Shown in pieces: positions 23,673-31,879 of a stretch of 64,000 bases of DNA; within the stretch, counting starts at the first letter, position 1, and each line of letters begins with the position of its first letter. The notes beneath the pieces are model-generated. The model was not told where the DNA came from and made no database searches. It saw nothing but the letters and a program-made list of their open reading frames with translations. The stretch spans positions 4,442,501 through 4,506,500 of the forward strand of contig NZ_AP028672.1 of assembly GCF_041154505.1 (NCBI RefSeq). Direction: 5' to 3'. A program made the position numbers and the translations under genes. Origin of the DNA: Acidovorax sp. A79. GTDB lineage: Bacteria > Pseudomonadota > Gammaproteobacteria > Burkholderiales > Burkholderiaceae_C.

Positions 23673-24020
23673 TCAGCCGCAGCGCACGGCGATGATCCGC
23701 CCGTTGGCATCCACCTCCAGGTTCAGGCGCTGCGCATCAAACTCCTTGGTGATCATCTGCCCCGGCCGCAGGATGCGGGCCAGTTGCGCGCCCGAGCGGG
23801 CGCGTGCGGACTCCATGACCGAGGAGGTGCTGTTCTGCCCCACCGCGAACTGCGCGGGCTGGGCGTTGCACACCGCTGCCGCAGGCGCCGCCGGTGAAGG
23901 CGTGGCGCTGCCGGGCCCGCTGGAGGAGGACGGGGCGGGTGTCTGGCCATAACCGGAGCAGCCCGTCATGGCGGCAGCCAAGGTCACGCCGCCCACAAGG
24001 GCAAGAGAAGCTTTCAACAT
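23673..24020 (-). CDS. lipoprotein of the I78 peptidase-inhibitor family
   Basis: ATG at 24020 gives 115 residues: a signal peptide with lipobox AMTGC, a Ser/Pro/Ala linker, then the I78-like domain (CNAQPAQFAVGQ, LRPGQMITKEFDAQRLNLEV, ending IIAVRCG with the second Cys). I78 proteins inhibit serine proteases. The two Cys probably form a disulfide in the periplasm. Upstream codons to 24176 lack a signal and are not used. Confidence 0.82.
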   Translation of the reverse strand: MLKASLALVGGVTLAAAMTGCSGYGQTPAPSSSSGPGSATPSPAAPAAAVCNAQPAQFAVGQNSTSSVMESARARSGAQLARILRPGQMITKEFDAQRLNLEVDANGRIIAVRCG

Positions 24021-24189
24021 GTGGATCCTTCGGGTATCGAATCCGCTCACCATACTAGAACCCTCCGCCGGGCGGCGTGTCCGCGCGTAACAACCCGGCC
24101 TGCGGGTTTGCATCGGCCCGGTAGCCCCTGCCCGCGGCGGCGCGGACCGCACGCGATGTTGTCCTACAGCTGGCACAAGACGGGCGTTT

Positions 24190-24273
24190 TAGGATGCGTG
24201 CGTCGATACCCTCTCGACATCCCTCCCGCTTGCACAAGCAAGTGTTCAGCCCGCGCACTGCGGGCTTTTTTTT
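24190..24273 (+). ncRNA. candidate small RNA with three hairpins
   Basis: No gene occupies 24021-24467, yet a strong terminator stands at 24248-24273 with no upstream ORF. Before it are GTCGA-TACCCTC-TCGAC and CTTGC-ACAA-GCAAG, with an unpaired CATCCCTCCCG between them. Hairpins plus a pyrimidine-rich single strand complementary to ribosome binding sites is the look of some proteobacterial sRNAs. TAGGAT at 24190-24195 may be a -10 box. There is no family match, so confidence is low. Confidence 0.3.
24248..24273 (+). terminator. orphan rho-independent terminator
   Basis: AGCCCGC (24248-24254) and GCGGGCT (24260-24266) form a perfect stem with loop GCACT, followed by eight Ts. Confidence 0.88.
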
Positions 24274-24467
24274 GCGTGCTGGCCGGGGGCGCTGAGGGCC
24301 TGCGAACCAACGGAGCCGGTCCGGACAGCAGCCGCGAGGGCTTTGTTTCGAGTCAGCGGCCGCGGGGCTTCACCCCTGCCCGCCGCCTGCCGTGCGGCCA
24401 CGTGCGCAGCCAGAAGTTGGCCGACTTCTCACGGCGTGTTACAAACGTCCGCTCACAGGGGGAATCA

Positions 24468-25052
24468 ATGAAAATCGTCCAATGCGCGGCCATGGCGCTG
24501 GTGTTTGCTTGCGGCCATTCACACGCTGCGTACACGCTGAATTTTGTTCAGAGCGGCCCAGATGTCGTCGCCACGGGAAGCGGCAGCATCAACACCTCGG
24601 GGGCGACTTTTGCCGGGAACACCATTTCACCGGCGGTGATCATCCCCAATCTTGGAATGGCTCTGGTCGGAACGCCGCCGTCGAGCATCTATGCGATCAC
24701 CACGCTGGGGCCTGCGGACTATGGGTCGGGCGCAGGCATCCTGTCCTCCAGTACCACCGGCGACGCGGCGGGCATCACTTCGGGGGCGTGGATTGGAGTG
24801 CCCGTCGGCTATGTTTCCGGCGCCCCCCTGGCGCCCTCCACAACGACCTGGGCGGGAACCACGATGGCGGCCCTCGGCCTCACCCCGGGCTCCTATACCT
24901 GGACCTGGGGGGCTGGGCCCACCGCAGATTCCTTCACCATTGTGGTGGCTTCGACAGCCAGCATTCCCACGCTCAGTGAATGGGCCATGCTCCTCATGTC
25001 TGGCCTGCTGGCCGCCGGTGCTCTCGTGGGGCTGCGGCGCCGGCAACGCTGA
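24468..25052 (+). CDS. exported IPTL-CTERM protein of unknown function
   Basis: The 194-residue product begins at ATG 24468 after a GGGGGA ribosome site, with a signal peptide (MKIVQCAAMALVFACGHSHA). The body is Gly/Ser/Thr-rich and beta-prone. The C-terminus is IPTLSEWAMLL, a hydrophobic helix and GLRRRQR, the IPTL-CTERM sorting signal found in betaproteobacterial exported proteins. A terminator follows. Confidence 0.85.
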   Translation: MKIVQCAAMALVFACGHSHAAYTLNFVQSGPDVVATGSGSINTSGATFAGNTISPAVIIPNLGMALVGTPPSSIYAITTLGPADYGSGAGILSSSTTGDAAGITSGAWIGVPVGYVSGAPLAPSTTTWAGTTMAALGLTPGSYTWTWGAGPTADSFTIVVASTASIPTLSEWAMLLMSGLLAAGALVGLRRRQR

Positions 25053-25074
25053 GCCAGGCTGTTGCACAGCGCAG

Positions 25075-25098
25075 AGCCCACTCCGGTGGGCTTTTTTT
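25075..25098 (+). terminator. terminator of the IPTL-CTERM gene
   Basis: AGCCCAC-TCCG-GTGGGCT (25075-25092) followed by a run of Ts to 25098. Confidence 0.9.
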
Positions 25099-25348
25099 GC
25101 GCCCTGCTGCGTGGTGCGAAGGTGCAGGGATGATGGCGTCAAGGACATCGCGGTTCGCACAAGCACCTCGGCCATTGCGCGCGGCCAGTCCATTCATTCA
25201 TCCATCCATCGCAAAGATAAAAGCGAGGATGTAGGACCGCGCCCATAGACGGATGCCGCGCGGTGGCGCAAGCTGGAGGCGGCATCGATGACCGCTGGGG
25301 CTGGGTCTCTTCGCTGCAAGCTCAGCAACCCTGCAACCCAGGTCAGAC

Positions 25349-25621
25349 ATGAACATCCACATCACCATTGCACAGAAGGTGCCGCAAGAGGCTTTTGAAC
25401 GTGTGCTGGACGTAATGCGTTGCCTTCAGCAGACCGACGCCAACTTCGACGGCGTTGCCATCGCGGTCACCCGGGGCCCGGTCGAGGAGTTCGTGGTCAC
25501 CGACACTGTCGACAGCTTGCGCGAGAACCTCCTCCGGCTCGTGGTGGAAGACGCGCTGAAAGGTGGCTTTGTGAATGCGCCGCGCCGCGCGCAGGGTGCC
25601 AGGCACGCGATGAATGATTGA
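25349..25621 (+). CDS. small protein of unknown function, paralogue 1
   Basis: The 90-residue product starts MNIHITIAQKVPQEAFERVL. Its core DANFDGVAIAVTRGPVEEF-VVTDTVDSLRENLLRLVVEDAL aligns with the next gene. No signal peptide or membrane helix is visible. I do not recognise the family. It opens an accessory stretch between core genes and prophage P2. Confidence 0.55.
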   Translation: MNIHITIAQKVPQEAFERVLDVMRCLQQTDANFDGVAIAVTRGPVEEFVVTDTVDSLRENLLRLVVEDALKGGFVNAPRRAQGARHAMND

Positions 25622-25658
25622 ACCTTGAGGCGCACTGACCGGATTCGCCAAGGACTCC

Positions 25659-25898
25659 ATGAGCAGCACCATCACGGTTGCAAATTCGATTTCGGACAGC
25701 GACTATGCACGGGTTGAGATCCTGGCGCGCCACCTGCAATCCACCACGGGCGACGCGAACTTCAATGGGCGCGCCATTTGGGTGCAGCGCGGCCTCGTCA
25801 CGGGGGTTACGGACACCAGCGACGACTTGCGCGCAGCACTCTTGATGCTGCTGGTGGACGGCGTGCTGGGCTTCGCCCCGCCGGTTTCCGGGGGGTGA
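25659..25898 (+). CDS. small protein of unknown function, paralogue 2
   Basis: The 79-residue product shares DANF-G-AI-V-RG------VTDT-D-LR--LL-LLVD with its upstream neighbour, 37 bases away, so the two arose by tandem duplication. The C-terminus is shorter, ending FAPPVSGG. Function unknown. Confidence 0.55.
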   Translation: MSSTITVANSISDSDYARVEILARHLQSTTGDANFNGRAIWVQRGLVTGVTDTSDDLRAALLMLLVDGVLGFAPPVSGG

Positions 25899-26262
25899 TG
25901 GATGCCGGGTCGTTGATGGATACCGTTCAGGATGACCGAAGGTGCGCCACCACGGTGCTTGCCATGGCCAGCCGTAGCGAGTTCGGCTTGTGCGGAAATG
26001 AAAGGCCTGTCGGATGCCCTTCATTGTGATCGGCCACGCGAAGACAAAGAGGTCCCCACTGCGGGGGTGCCATTCTTGCGTTCTGGCGGAGACTGTGGTT
26101 TTCGAACCAAACACTTGTAGGGATTTCTAGAGTGCAGCGTGTTTGTTCGCTTGCCTGAGGGGACTCTTCTAGTTGCGTATGCCGCGACCATGCGGATCGT
26201 GTGTCGCAAATAGCACCGCTGATAGACTTTCCGCTATCGGCCAGGAGCGGGCGTCAGAAGTT
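25899..26262. other. gene-poor accessory stretch
   Basis: No convincing coding frame is visible here. TCGGCCAGGAGC (26238-26249) recurs at 26633-26644, flanking the next gene, which suggests past cassette-type or repeat-mediated insertion. Confidence 0.4.
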
Positions 26263-26574
26263 ATGAAAAGCAGAATCATGTACATCGAAGCGAAGTCGGG
26301 CGGCCTTACCGGGCCTGCGCGAATTGGCCGTGTGACTGTGTCGAAGACAGGTGCGACTCTGTATTACCAAGGTAAAGCGTTTCAGAGCCTCAAAGGCACT
26401 GGATTCAAGTCAAACTACTTTGACGTCGAGACTGGTGAACACTATTGGATTTCGGGTCCGCGTCGAGACGGTAGAGATGCGCTGTACGAGACAAATGTTC
26501 AGCCAGCCATTGATGCCGACATTGCCGATGAGTACTGGACAAAAATCAGGCAACAGCCATCCAAAGCGTTGTAG
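26263..26574 (+). CDS. conserved small protein of unknown function
   Basis: From ATG 26263 the product has 103 residues (MKSRIMYIEAKSGGLTGPAR...). It belongs to a widespread small family with IGRVTVSKTGATLYYQGK, FQSLKGTGFKSNYFDVETGE and YWISGPRRDGRD. Database entries of this family are sometimes labelled deoxyxylulose-phosphate synthase, which its size rules out. Small standalone members are common in integron cassettes and islands. Confidence 0.7.
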   Translation: MKSRIMYIEAKSGGLTGPARIGRVTVSKTGATLYYQGKAFQSLKGTGFKSNYFDVETGEHYWISGPRRDGRDALYETNVQPAIDADIADEYWTKIRQQPSKAL

Positions 26575-26668
26575 AGCAGTTTCCGCGACCTAGCTTCAAG
26601 CCGATGTTCGCCGAACGCAGGGGGCAGAATTCGGCCAGGAGCAGTCGGTGGCGGCTAGCAAAGCGGAC

Positions 26669-26736
26669 GCTCAACGTTCGACATGAGCGGCAGCTAGCGG
26701 CTTGCCGACAGCTGCCGCTCGATGGGGAGGTTAGGT
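26669..26736 (-). repeat. attC-like integron recombination site 1
   Basis: On the minus strand the site begins ACCTAAC (fits RYYYAAC), ends GTTGAGC (fits GTTRRRY), and between them holds a perfect 11-bp stem, GAGCGGCAGCT / AGCTGCCGCTC (26685-26695 / 26710-26720). The stop of the membrane protein gene 26694-27035 lies in the loop, as expected for a cassette gene followed by attC. Confidence 0.5.
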
Positions 26737-27035
26737 GTACCTCGTCGACTAGGCTCTGAGCTAGGTGCGGATTTGGGCTCGGAGTCAGACCTGCACATCG
26801 CTTGCGAGGCAAGCGCTACATCGATAGCAAACATCAACACCGAGGCCCCCATGCGCACAAACAGCCGTGCGCGCAGTAAAGCAAACACCCCAAGTGCAAG
26901 CAATACAAGGACGCCAGGCACAAGGAGCTCGTGGCATCCGAGTACCGCGAACAATAGCGCTAGCAGAACCAGGCTGCACAAGACGCCAATCGAGATCGCC
27001 ACAGACGCTTTCAAAGGGCACCTAACGTTTGACAT
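26694..27035 (-). CDS. small membrane protein in a cassette-like context
   Basis: The 113-residue product has two or three hydrophobic helices (VAISIGVLCSLVLLALLFAVL, VPGVLVLLALGVFALL, and MGASVLMFAIDVALA) and a polar C-terminus. Its first codons lie in an attC-like end (ATGTCAAACGTTAGGTGC) and its stop lies in another. No family recognised; confidence is limited because only hydrophobicity and context support it. Confidence 0.45.
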   Translation of the reverse strand: MSNVRCPLKASVAISIGVLCSLVLLALLFAVLGCHELLVPGVLVLLALGVFALLRARLFVRMGASVLMFAIDVALASQAMCRSDSEPKSAPSSEPSRRGTPNLPIERQLSASR

Positions 27036-27073
27036 GAGGAGCGTCCACGCGCGATAGCTCTTGGACGTAGCTC
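27020..27073 (-). repeat. partial attC-like site 2
   Basis: Plus-strand ACCTAACGTTTGACATGAG closely matches CTCAACGTTCGACATGAG of site 1. GAGGAGCGTCCA (27036-27047) pairs mostly with TGGACGTAGCTC (27062-27073). The far core sequence is not recognisable, so this may be a decayed site. Confidence 0.35.
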
Positions 27074-27221
27074 ACGGTACAGGCTGAGCACCGCATCTTG
27101 GTCCGACTCACGCGCTCGACGAATTTGCATTCCTTTGCCTCCAGCTAGCTCCTGATTCTGCGACGAACGTCCGCTTTCGAGGGGGTTGGATCCAACCGTC
27201 TGCCACGGCTGGTTTTGGCGG

Positions 27222-27437
27222 CTATGCGAAGTATTGAATTGCCAGCCAAACAAGAAGTGCACTGCAAGCCGCCACTTGAATACGCTTGCTAATTGCATTC
27301 AGACGGTTAATTTCTACATCGAGTTGCGCAGATTTTTGTGAAGACCTGCGCTTGCTTAGCTTGGCGATTTTTACAGCCAAGATTGACTGCACAACGGCAA
27401 AGATAAGCAGAACTATTGCGACTTGATACCTAGTCAT
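27222..27437 (-). CDS. small two-helix membrane protein
   Basis: The 71-residue product has an N-terminal helix (VAIVLLIFAVVQSILAVKIA), a basic coiled-coil-like middle and a C-terminal helix (VAACSALLVWLAIQYFA). No family recognised. It is the last gene before prophage P2. Confidence 0.45.
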   Translation of the reverse strand: MTRYQVAIVLLIFAVVQSILAVKIAKLSKRRSSQKSAQLDVEINRLNAISKRIQVAACSALLVWLAIQYFA

Positions 27438-27523
27438 GGCGGCTTCTTCTGGTCGAGGTGAACGGCATCAGCCAACGGCCGGTACTGGCCGTTTCCTGTC
27501 TATGCAATGAGATACGCACGTCG

Positions 27524-28102
27524 CTATCTTAAGCTGCTGTGCTCGGGTTTCGTGATTCTGTAAACTGCACGTTTGACACTGGAAGTGTGCACGCCAAAGT
27601 GATCCGCGAGGGCCTGCATTGTGTAGTTGCCTGAGAGGTACATGCGGACTAATTTTGCCTCGGTCTTTTGGGGCATAGAACGTGCCCTTCCGAACGTTTG
27701 GCCTCTTGCCTTAGCGGCCTCAAATCCAGCGGCGCAGCGCTCACGAATCATGGCCCGTTCGAACTCCGCGAAGGCGCCCAGCATGTGGCAGAACATGCGG
27801 CCCGCTGGGCTGCTGGTGTCGATAGATTCCGTAAGGCTGCGGAACGTGACGCCAGCTTGCTCCAGGGACTCCAGTAGGCGAAGAAGGTCGCGCAGACTGC
27901 GGGACAGGCGATCGAGCTTGTAGACCACAAGAACATCACCGGGGCGCAGGCGAGCAAGGAGGCTTTGCAGCTCAGGGCGTTGCGCGACGCCGCTGCGCTT
28001 TTCCTGCACAACGTGTTTGATTCCCGCGCGTTTGAAGGCCGCGAGCTGCACGGCGGTGTTCTGCTCGGTGGTGGAAACGCGCGCGTAGCCGTAGGAGGTC
28101 AA
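27524..28102 (-). CDS. serine recombinase of prophage P2
   Basis: The 192-residue resolvase/invertase-type enzyme has GYARVSTTEQN with the nucleophilic Ser, VVYKLDRLSRSLRDLL, LTESIDTSSPAGRMF, FERAMIRERC, and a C-terminal helix-turn-helix (TMQALADHFGVHTSSVKRAV). As in P1 it is the terminal gene of the phage and its probable integrase. It overlaps the preceding 28099-28539 gene by four bases. Confidence 0.85.
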   Translation of the reverse strand: MTSYGYARVSTTEQNTAVQLAAFKRAGIKHVVQEKRSGVAQRPELQSLLARLRPGDVLVVYKLDRLSRSLRDLLRLLESLEQAGVTFRSLTESIDTSSPAGRMFCHMLGAFAEFERAMIRERCAAGFEAAKARGQTFGRARSMPQKTEAKLVRMYLSGNYTMQALADHFGVHTSSVKRAVYRITKPEHSSLR

Positions 28103-28539
28103 CGGTCTACGTATTGGCCTTCAAAGCGCTTCCGAGCAACCATGTGTTCGTTGGCGCACGGGGTGGTGCCGGGGTCGATCTTGCAGTTGGGAGAAGGCTG
28201 GTAGAACTTAGCCCAGGCGGCATCTTTGCGCTGCTGGCGCTCGGTCTCCAGTCGCTGCGCGAGAGCCTTGGCAGAGCGGAGTTGATCCGCCTCAAGCTGC
28301 GCTGCATCGCGGGTCTCGGACTCGGCTTGGCGACGACGGGCGTCTTGCCTTTCGATGCGGTCCGCCTGGGCTTTGACTTCCTCTTGCACCTTGCGTATCG
28401 CCATTTCAGTCCGGTATGCAAGGATGGCTTCGTACGTGAAGGCAGCTGCAAGCCCGCCGATGAATACGCCGATTGCAATCTTGATGATGTCCAGCAGAAA
28501 CGACCCTTCGTCCTCTGTCTGGTACGAGCGCCTTTGCAT
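28099..28539 (-). CDS. membrane-anchored coiled-coil protein of P2
   Basis: The 146-residue product has one helix at about residues 15-43 (LLDIIKIAIGVFIGGLAAAF), then a long Gln/Arg/Glu coiled coil and a C-terminal segment with two Cys (NCKIDPGTTPCANEHMV). It lies between zot and the recombinase, a place occupied by rep and a ribbon-helix-helix gene in P1. Function unknown; it could act in assembly or exclusion. Confidence 0.6.
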   Translation of the reverse strand: MQRRSYQTEDEGSFLLDIIKIAIGVFIGGLAAAFTYEAILAYRTEMAIRKVQEEVKAQADRIERQDARRRQAESETRDAAQLEADQLRSAKALAQRLETERQQRKDAAWAKFYQPSPNCKIDPGTTPCANEHMVARKRFEGQYVDR

Positions 28540-28559
28540 GTTGTCCCTCCTGTAAAACA

Positions 28560-28702
28560 GTGTATCGCTGGTCTAGATAGGGCACGGGTTGCATAACCGG
28601 CTGACATGGGGTTTTTCACCCCATACCCCGACCCCACCACTGCGGCACAAGGCCTCCGTTCCCGGGGCCCCGGTTTGTCTCTCAGAACGATGTGGCGCGA
28701 CG
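28560..28702. other. P2 intergenic region with the shared hairpin
   Basis: ATGGGGT-TTTTC-ACCCCAT (28606-28624) corresponds to the P1 hairpin, with the closing C-G pair replaced by T-A. The block CCGGGGCCCCGGTTTGTCTC (28662 onward) matches P1 10161-10184 in reverse complement. Candidate packaging signal. Confidence 0.55.
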
Positions 28703-29884
28703 TCAGCCGCCTTGACTGCCGCTGTTGTGCGGGTGGACATTGAACGCAGGGTTTCTGATGCCCAGCGCCTGGGGTATGTCTGCCTGGGTGATCTGGCCAG
28801 GCTGCTGTAACTGCGGGGTCGGCATGGGCACCGTGCGCACCTGCTGCGGTGGTGGCTCTGCGGGGCGCCCCCGGACCTGCATAGGCTGCATCTGCGGGCC
28901 CTGAATGGCGTGTTGGCCCTGTTGCTGGTTCTGCTGCTGCCAGTCCACAAAGAAGCCCTGCGCCACGATCTGCAGGCACACGGGGCCGCTGACCTGCAGA
29001 AGCGTGGCCTGCTGTGAGTAGCACTTGCAAGTTTTGCCCATCGTGATGCACGCCGCAGGGTATGGCGCCACGGTGGGCTTGGTCACCTCGTCATAGGCCG
29101 GGGCCGTGTGCGGGAAGTCTTTGAGGCGCGGTGAGCGCTCTTGGATGTACTGGTCGGGCGTGAGCTTTGCCGCTACCTGCTGCGGCATCGCATTGGCCTG
29201 CGCCTGGGCCTCGCTGGCGGTTTTCGCCTGCACCTTCGCCTCGGTCTTTGCCAGCAGCTTGGACGATGCAAACCAGATCAGCAGCGGGATGAGCAGCACG
29301 CAGGCCAGGAATACCCAGAGCTTCGCAGGCAGCTTCTTTTTGCCGGTGTGCAGGCTGGCGCTTTTGTACCAGCCGTAGACCTCCTTTGGGAAGGCTTGCA
29401 TGGTCACCGTGCCCGTCTTGCCGCTGCCATCCTTCTCGCAGTTGGGATTGACGGCGGACCACTCCAGCACGCTGACCATATCGACGCCAAAGGAGCGTTT
29501 GAGGTGCCGGTGCCATCCAGGCGGGCCGACGAGCCTGCGCACGAAGCTATCGAGGTTCTGGGGATGCTGGGTGACCAGATAGAAATCAAAGCCGCGCCTG
29601 CGGTGCTCTGCCAGCATCTTGACGGGGTCCGGCACTGCGGCCCCTGCCGGGCGGTTTGGCAGATCATTGTGTGCCTCATCGATCAGAAAGATCGTGCCAT
29701 CCGGCTCTGCCTGCCAATCCTTGAAGTCGATTTTTTTCCAGCCCGCAAGCTCCCCGCCTTCGACGGGTTCAAAGCGCCCGTTGTGACACACGGGGCGGTT
29801 TTCCTTGAGCTGGCGCTCACGTACCCATTTGAGGGTGTTCAGGGTCTTTCCCGCGCCATTGGCGCCGCTGATGATGTGCAGCAT
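28703..29884 (-). CDS. Zot-like phage assembly ATPase of P2
   Basis: The 393-residue product has Walker A GANGAGKT near residue 8, Walker B TIFLIDEAHNDL, one membrane helix at about residues 190-208 (LWVFLACVLLIPLLIWFA) and a periplasmic domain. FPHTAPAYDEVTKP, ITMGKTCKCYSQQATLLQV and the last about 40 residues closely match P1 Zot, while the ATPase domain is clearly different. It starts 3 bases after the DUF2523 gene. Confidence 0.87.
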   Translation of the reverse strand: MLHIISGANGAGKTLNTLKWVRERQLKENRPVCHNGRFEPVEGGELAGWKKIDFKDWQAEPDGTIFLIDEAHNDLPNRPAGAAVPDPVKMLAEHRRRGFDFYLVTQHPQNLDSFVRRLVGPPGWHRHLKRSFGVDMVSVLEWSAVNPNCEKDGSGKTGTVTMQAFPKEVYGWYKSASLHTGKKKLPAKLWVFLACVLLIPLLIWFASSKLLAKTEAKVQAKTASEAQAQANAMPQQVAAKLTPDQYIQERSPRLKDFPHTAPAYDEVTKPTVAPYPAACITMGKTCKCYSQQATLLQVSGPVCLQIVAQGFFVDWQQQNQQQGQHAIQGPQMQPMQVRGRPAEPPPQQVRTVPMPTPQLQQPGQITQADIPQALGIRNPAFNVHPHNSGSQGG

Positions 29885-29887
29885 GGG

Positions 29888-30190
29888 CTATACCTTGAGC
29901 GCCCAGCGCTTGAACGTATCGGACGTGAGGCCATCGAGCAGCATGCGTGCCGCCATGGCGCTGGTCACGATGCTGATAGCCACCCCCACCTTCATGGCCG
30001 CAAGCATCGAGAACACCTCAGGGGGCAGGGATGAAAACTGCTGAATGGCTTGATTCTTGAGCTCATCCAGCGCGGCGTTCACGCCGGTATAGGTGATGAC
30101 GCACATGCCCAAGGCGATCAACACACGGCCAACCAGCGAGCCGACGAGATTCAAGAGCATGCCGCCGATGGCAGCGATGAATACAGGCAT
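29888..30190 (-). CDS. DUF2523 minor coat protein of P2
   Basis: The 100-residue product has hydrophobic stretches (FIAAIGGMLLNLVGSLVGRV and VGVAISIVTSAMAARMLL) in the gpVI-like pattern. LVGSLVGRVL-ALG is shared with the P1 protein, but most of the rest has diverged. Confidence 0.8.
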   Translation of the reverse strand: MPVFIAAIGGMLLNLVGSLVGRVLIALGMCVITYTGVNAALDELKNQAIQQFSSLPPEVFSMLAAMKVGVAISIVTSAMAARMLLDGLTSDTFKRWALKV

Positions 30191-30193
30191 GGC

Positions 30194-31879
30194 TTACCCC
30201 CTCACAAGAATACGAGCGGCCAGCAGCAGCGACACCGCGACCATGATGTTTCCAATGACCGCGATGCTTGGATAGATCTTGCTGAAAGGCAGGGTCATAG
30301 ACTGGCCCATCACAACGACGCTCAGGTCCTGAATGCATTGACCACCACCGCCCAGTGCATCGCTCATGTTGATGCGGCCCGTCATGGTCTCGGACTTGTT
30401 ACCGGGAAGGTCTTTTGTCTGCACGCCTTCCTTGCCCTTTTCCTTGTCGTAGAGCTCAGACTCCGCGCTTTTGTCGTCGAACAGCTTACAGGCCCTGATG
30501 TGCTGCTCCTTCGCAATCGCGCACTGAATGGCATCCCCTTCGCAATTGAAGCCTGCAGCACATGAGCCCGCAAAACCGCTATCCCCATCACCGTCGCCGT
30601 CCCCATTGCCATTGCCACCACCATCGGGCGGTACACCGGGATTCCAGACGCAGAGTTCATTGACCAAGTGCGTGCCCACGGGACAGGTGCCGCCTTCGGG
30701 AGGTTTGGGGTTGATCACGCACCAATTCCCCTCGCGGTGGAAGCCTGGACCACAGTCGCCGTTCTCGTTTGGTTTTTCCGGGATGGGCTTGCCGGGCGGC
30801 GAGGGCGAGACGCAGCTGGTGCCTACCTTGGAGGTTCCAGGTGGGCACGTGCCATTGCTGTTTGGTGGCTGCGGCGGCGGGGTGGGCGCATAGCAATTAC
30901 CGTTGCTGTAGCGCTGGGTTCCAGGCGGGCAATTGCCATTGCTGTCCGGGGGGACCGGAGGCGGCGGTGGAGGGGGCGGATTGTTGGGGTCCGGTGGCTT
31001 GGGGCCGCCACCAGGGTTCGTGCCAGGACCGGTGCCAGGACCCGTACCAGGACCTTCGCCCGGACCCTCTCCAGGGCCCTCGCCGGGGCCAGTGCCGGGA
31101 CCATCACCGCCACCCGTGCCGCCCTGGCACTGACCGCCCGTGTATGTGCCGCTCCCATAGTAGAACGTCTTGCCGTTGTAGCTGACGTCCACGGTGTTGA
31201 CCACCTTGATCATGCAGTACTGCACGGGACCATCGAAGCTCACGCCCTGATCCAAGCATGCATATTCCGTGGCCGCCGAGTCCATCTCCCAGCCCTCCCC
31301 GGCGCTGGTGCCAGCCTTCGGGCATTTGTCTTTCACGCACTTGCCGTTGATGCGCGTATATCCGGGATCGCACGGTGGCTCTGGAACACACACGCCGTTG
31401 ACGCGGACTTCATTGGGTTTGCAGGCGTCGGGGACACATGCACCACCCTCCTCATGCTGCCCAGGCGGACAGCTTGTCACCGGTGGTTTGCATTGGCCGT
31501 TTTGTTCCGTGAGGCCCGAATCGCAGGTACACGTACGGTCTCCGTGCGCGTTCGTTCCGAGCGTAGCGCCGGAGGTGCAGCTATTGACGGGAGGGGGGAG
31601 GTTGCACACGCCATTAACAACGCCGTTAGCGGCGGTGCCATCCCATCCGTAAGTCGGAGAAACGTAGCTCCATCCACAGTTGCTCTCAACCCCACTGATG
31701 CCGCAAATCCACGTTGCCGTAGCGTCTGGAATGTTCGTGTACCCACGAGGATGATTCTGAGCGTTGCATGTGTTCGGCGGATACGTAGTGATGACCTGGA
31801 GCGCCGAGGACGGCACGGACCATACGAGGGAGAGCAGCAGGAGAGCGCGCACCAGCGCTACGCGGAGAAGATCAGCCAT
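30194..31879 (-). CDS. adsorption protein (pIII-like) of P2
   Basis: ATG at 31879 gives 561 residues. The signal peptide, Cys-repeat receptor part and Gly/Pro linker are almost the same as in P1 over 433 codons with no gaps. The homology begins at the ATG and ends at the GAT codon at 30581-30583. The remaining about 128 residues (SGFAGSCAAGFNCEGDAIQC...) only resemble P1 and end in a membrane helix (IAVIGNIMVAVSLLLAARIL). Confidence 0.85.
   Translation of the reverse strand: MADLLRVALVRALLLLSLVWSVPSSALQVITTYPPNTCNAQNHPRGYTNIPDATATWICGISGVESNCGWSYVSPTYGWDGTAANGVVNGVCNLPPPVNSCTSGATLGTNAHGDRTCTCDSGLTEQNGQCKPPVTSCPPGQHEEGGACVPDACKPNEVRVNGVCVPEPPCDPGYTRINGKCVKDKCPKAGTSAGEGWEMDSAATEYACLDQGVSFDGPVQYCMIKVVNTVDVSYNGKTFYYGSGTYTGGQCQGGTGGGDGPGTGPGEGPGEGPGEGPGTGPGTGPGTNPGGGPKPPDPNNPPPPPPPPVPPDSNGNCPPGTQRYSNGNCYAPTPPPQPPNSNGTCPPGTSKVGTSCVSPSPPGKPIPEKPNENGDCGPGFHREGNWCVINPKPPEGGTCPVGTHLVNELCVWNPGVPPDGGGNGNGDGDGDGDSGFAGSCAAGFNCEGDAIQCAIAKEQHIRACKLFDDKSAESELYDKEKGKEGVQTKDLPGNKSETMTGRINMSDALGGGGQCIQDLSVVVMGQSMTLPFSKIYPSIAVIGNIMVAVSLLLAARILVRG

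Noticed and set aside
21536-23710. 724-codon minus-strand frame opposite rdgB and hemW
   Set aside because: Composition is that of an antisense shadow, and it crosses an intergenic repeat; hemW and rdgB account for the region.
27185-27196. Palindrome GTTGGATCCAAC that matches both integron core patterns
   Set aside because: A 12-bp palindrome automatically satisfies both half patterns, and there is no attC-type stem around it.
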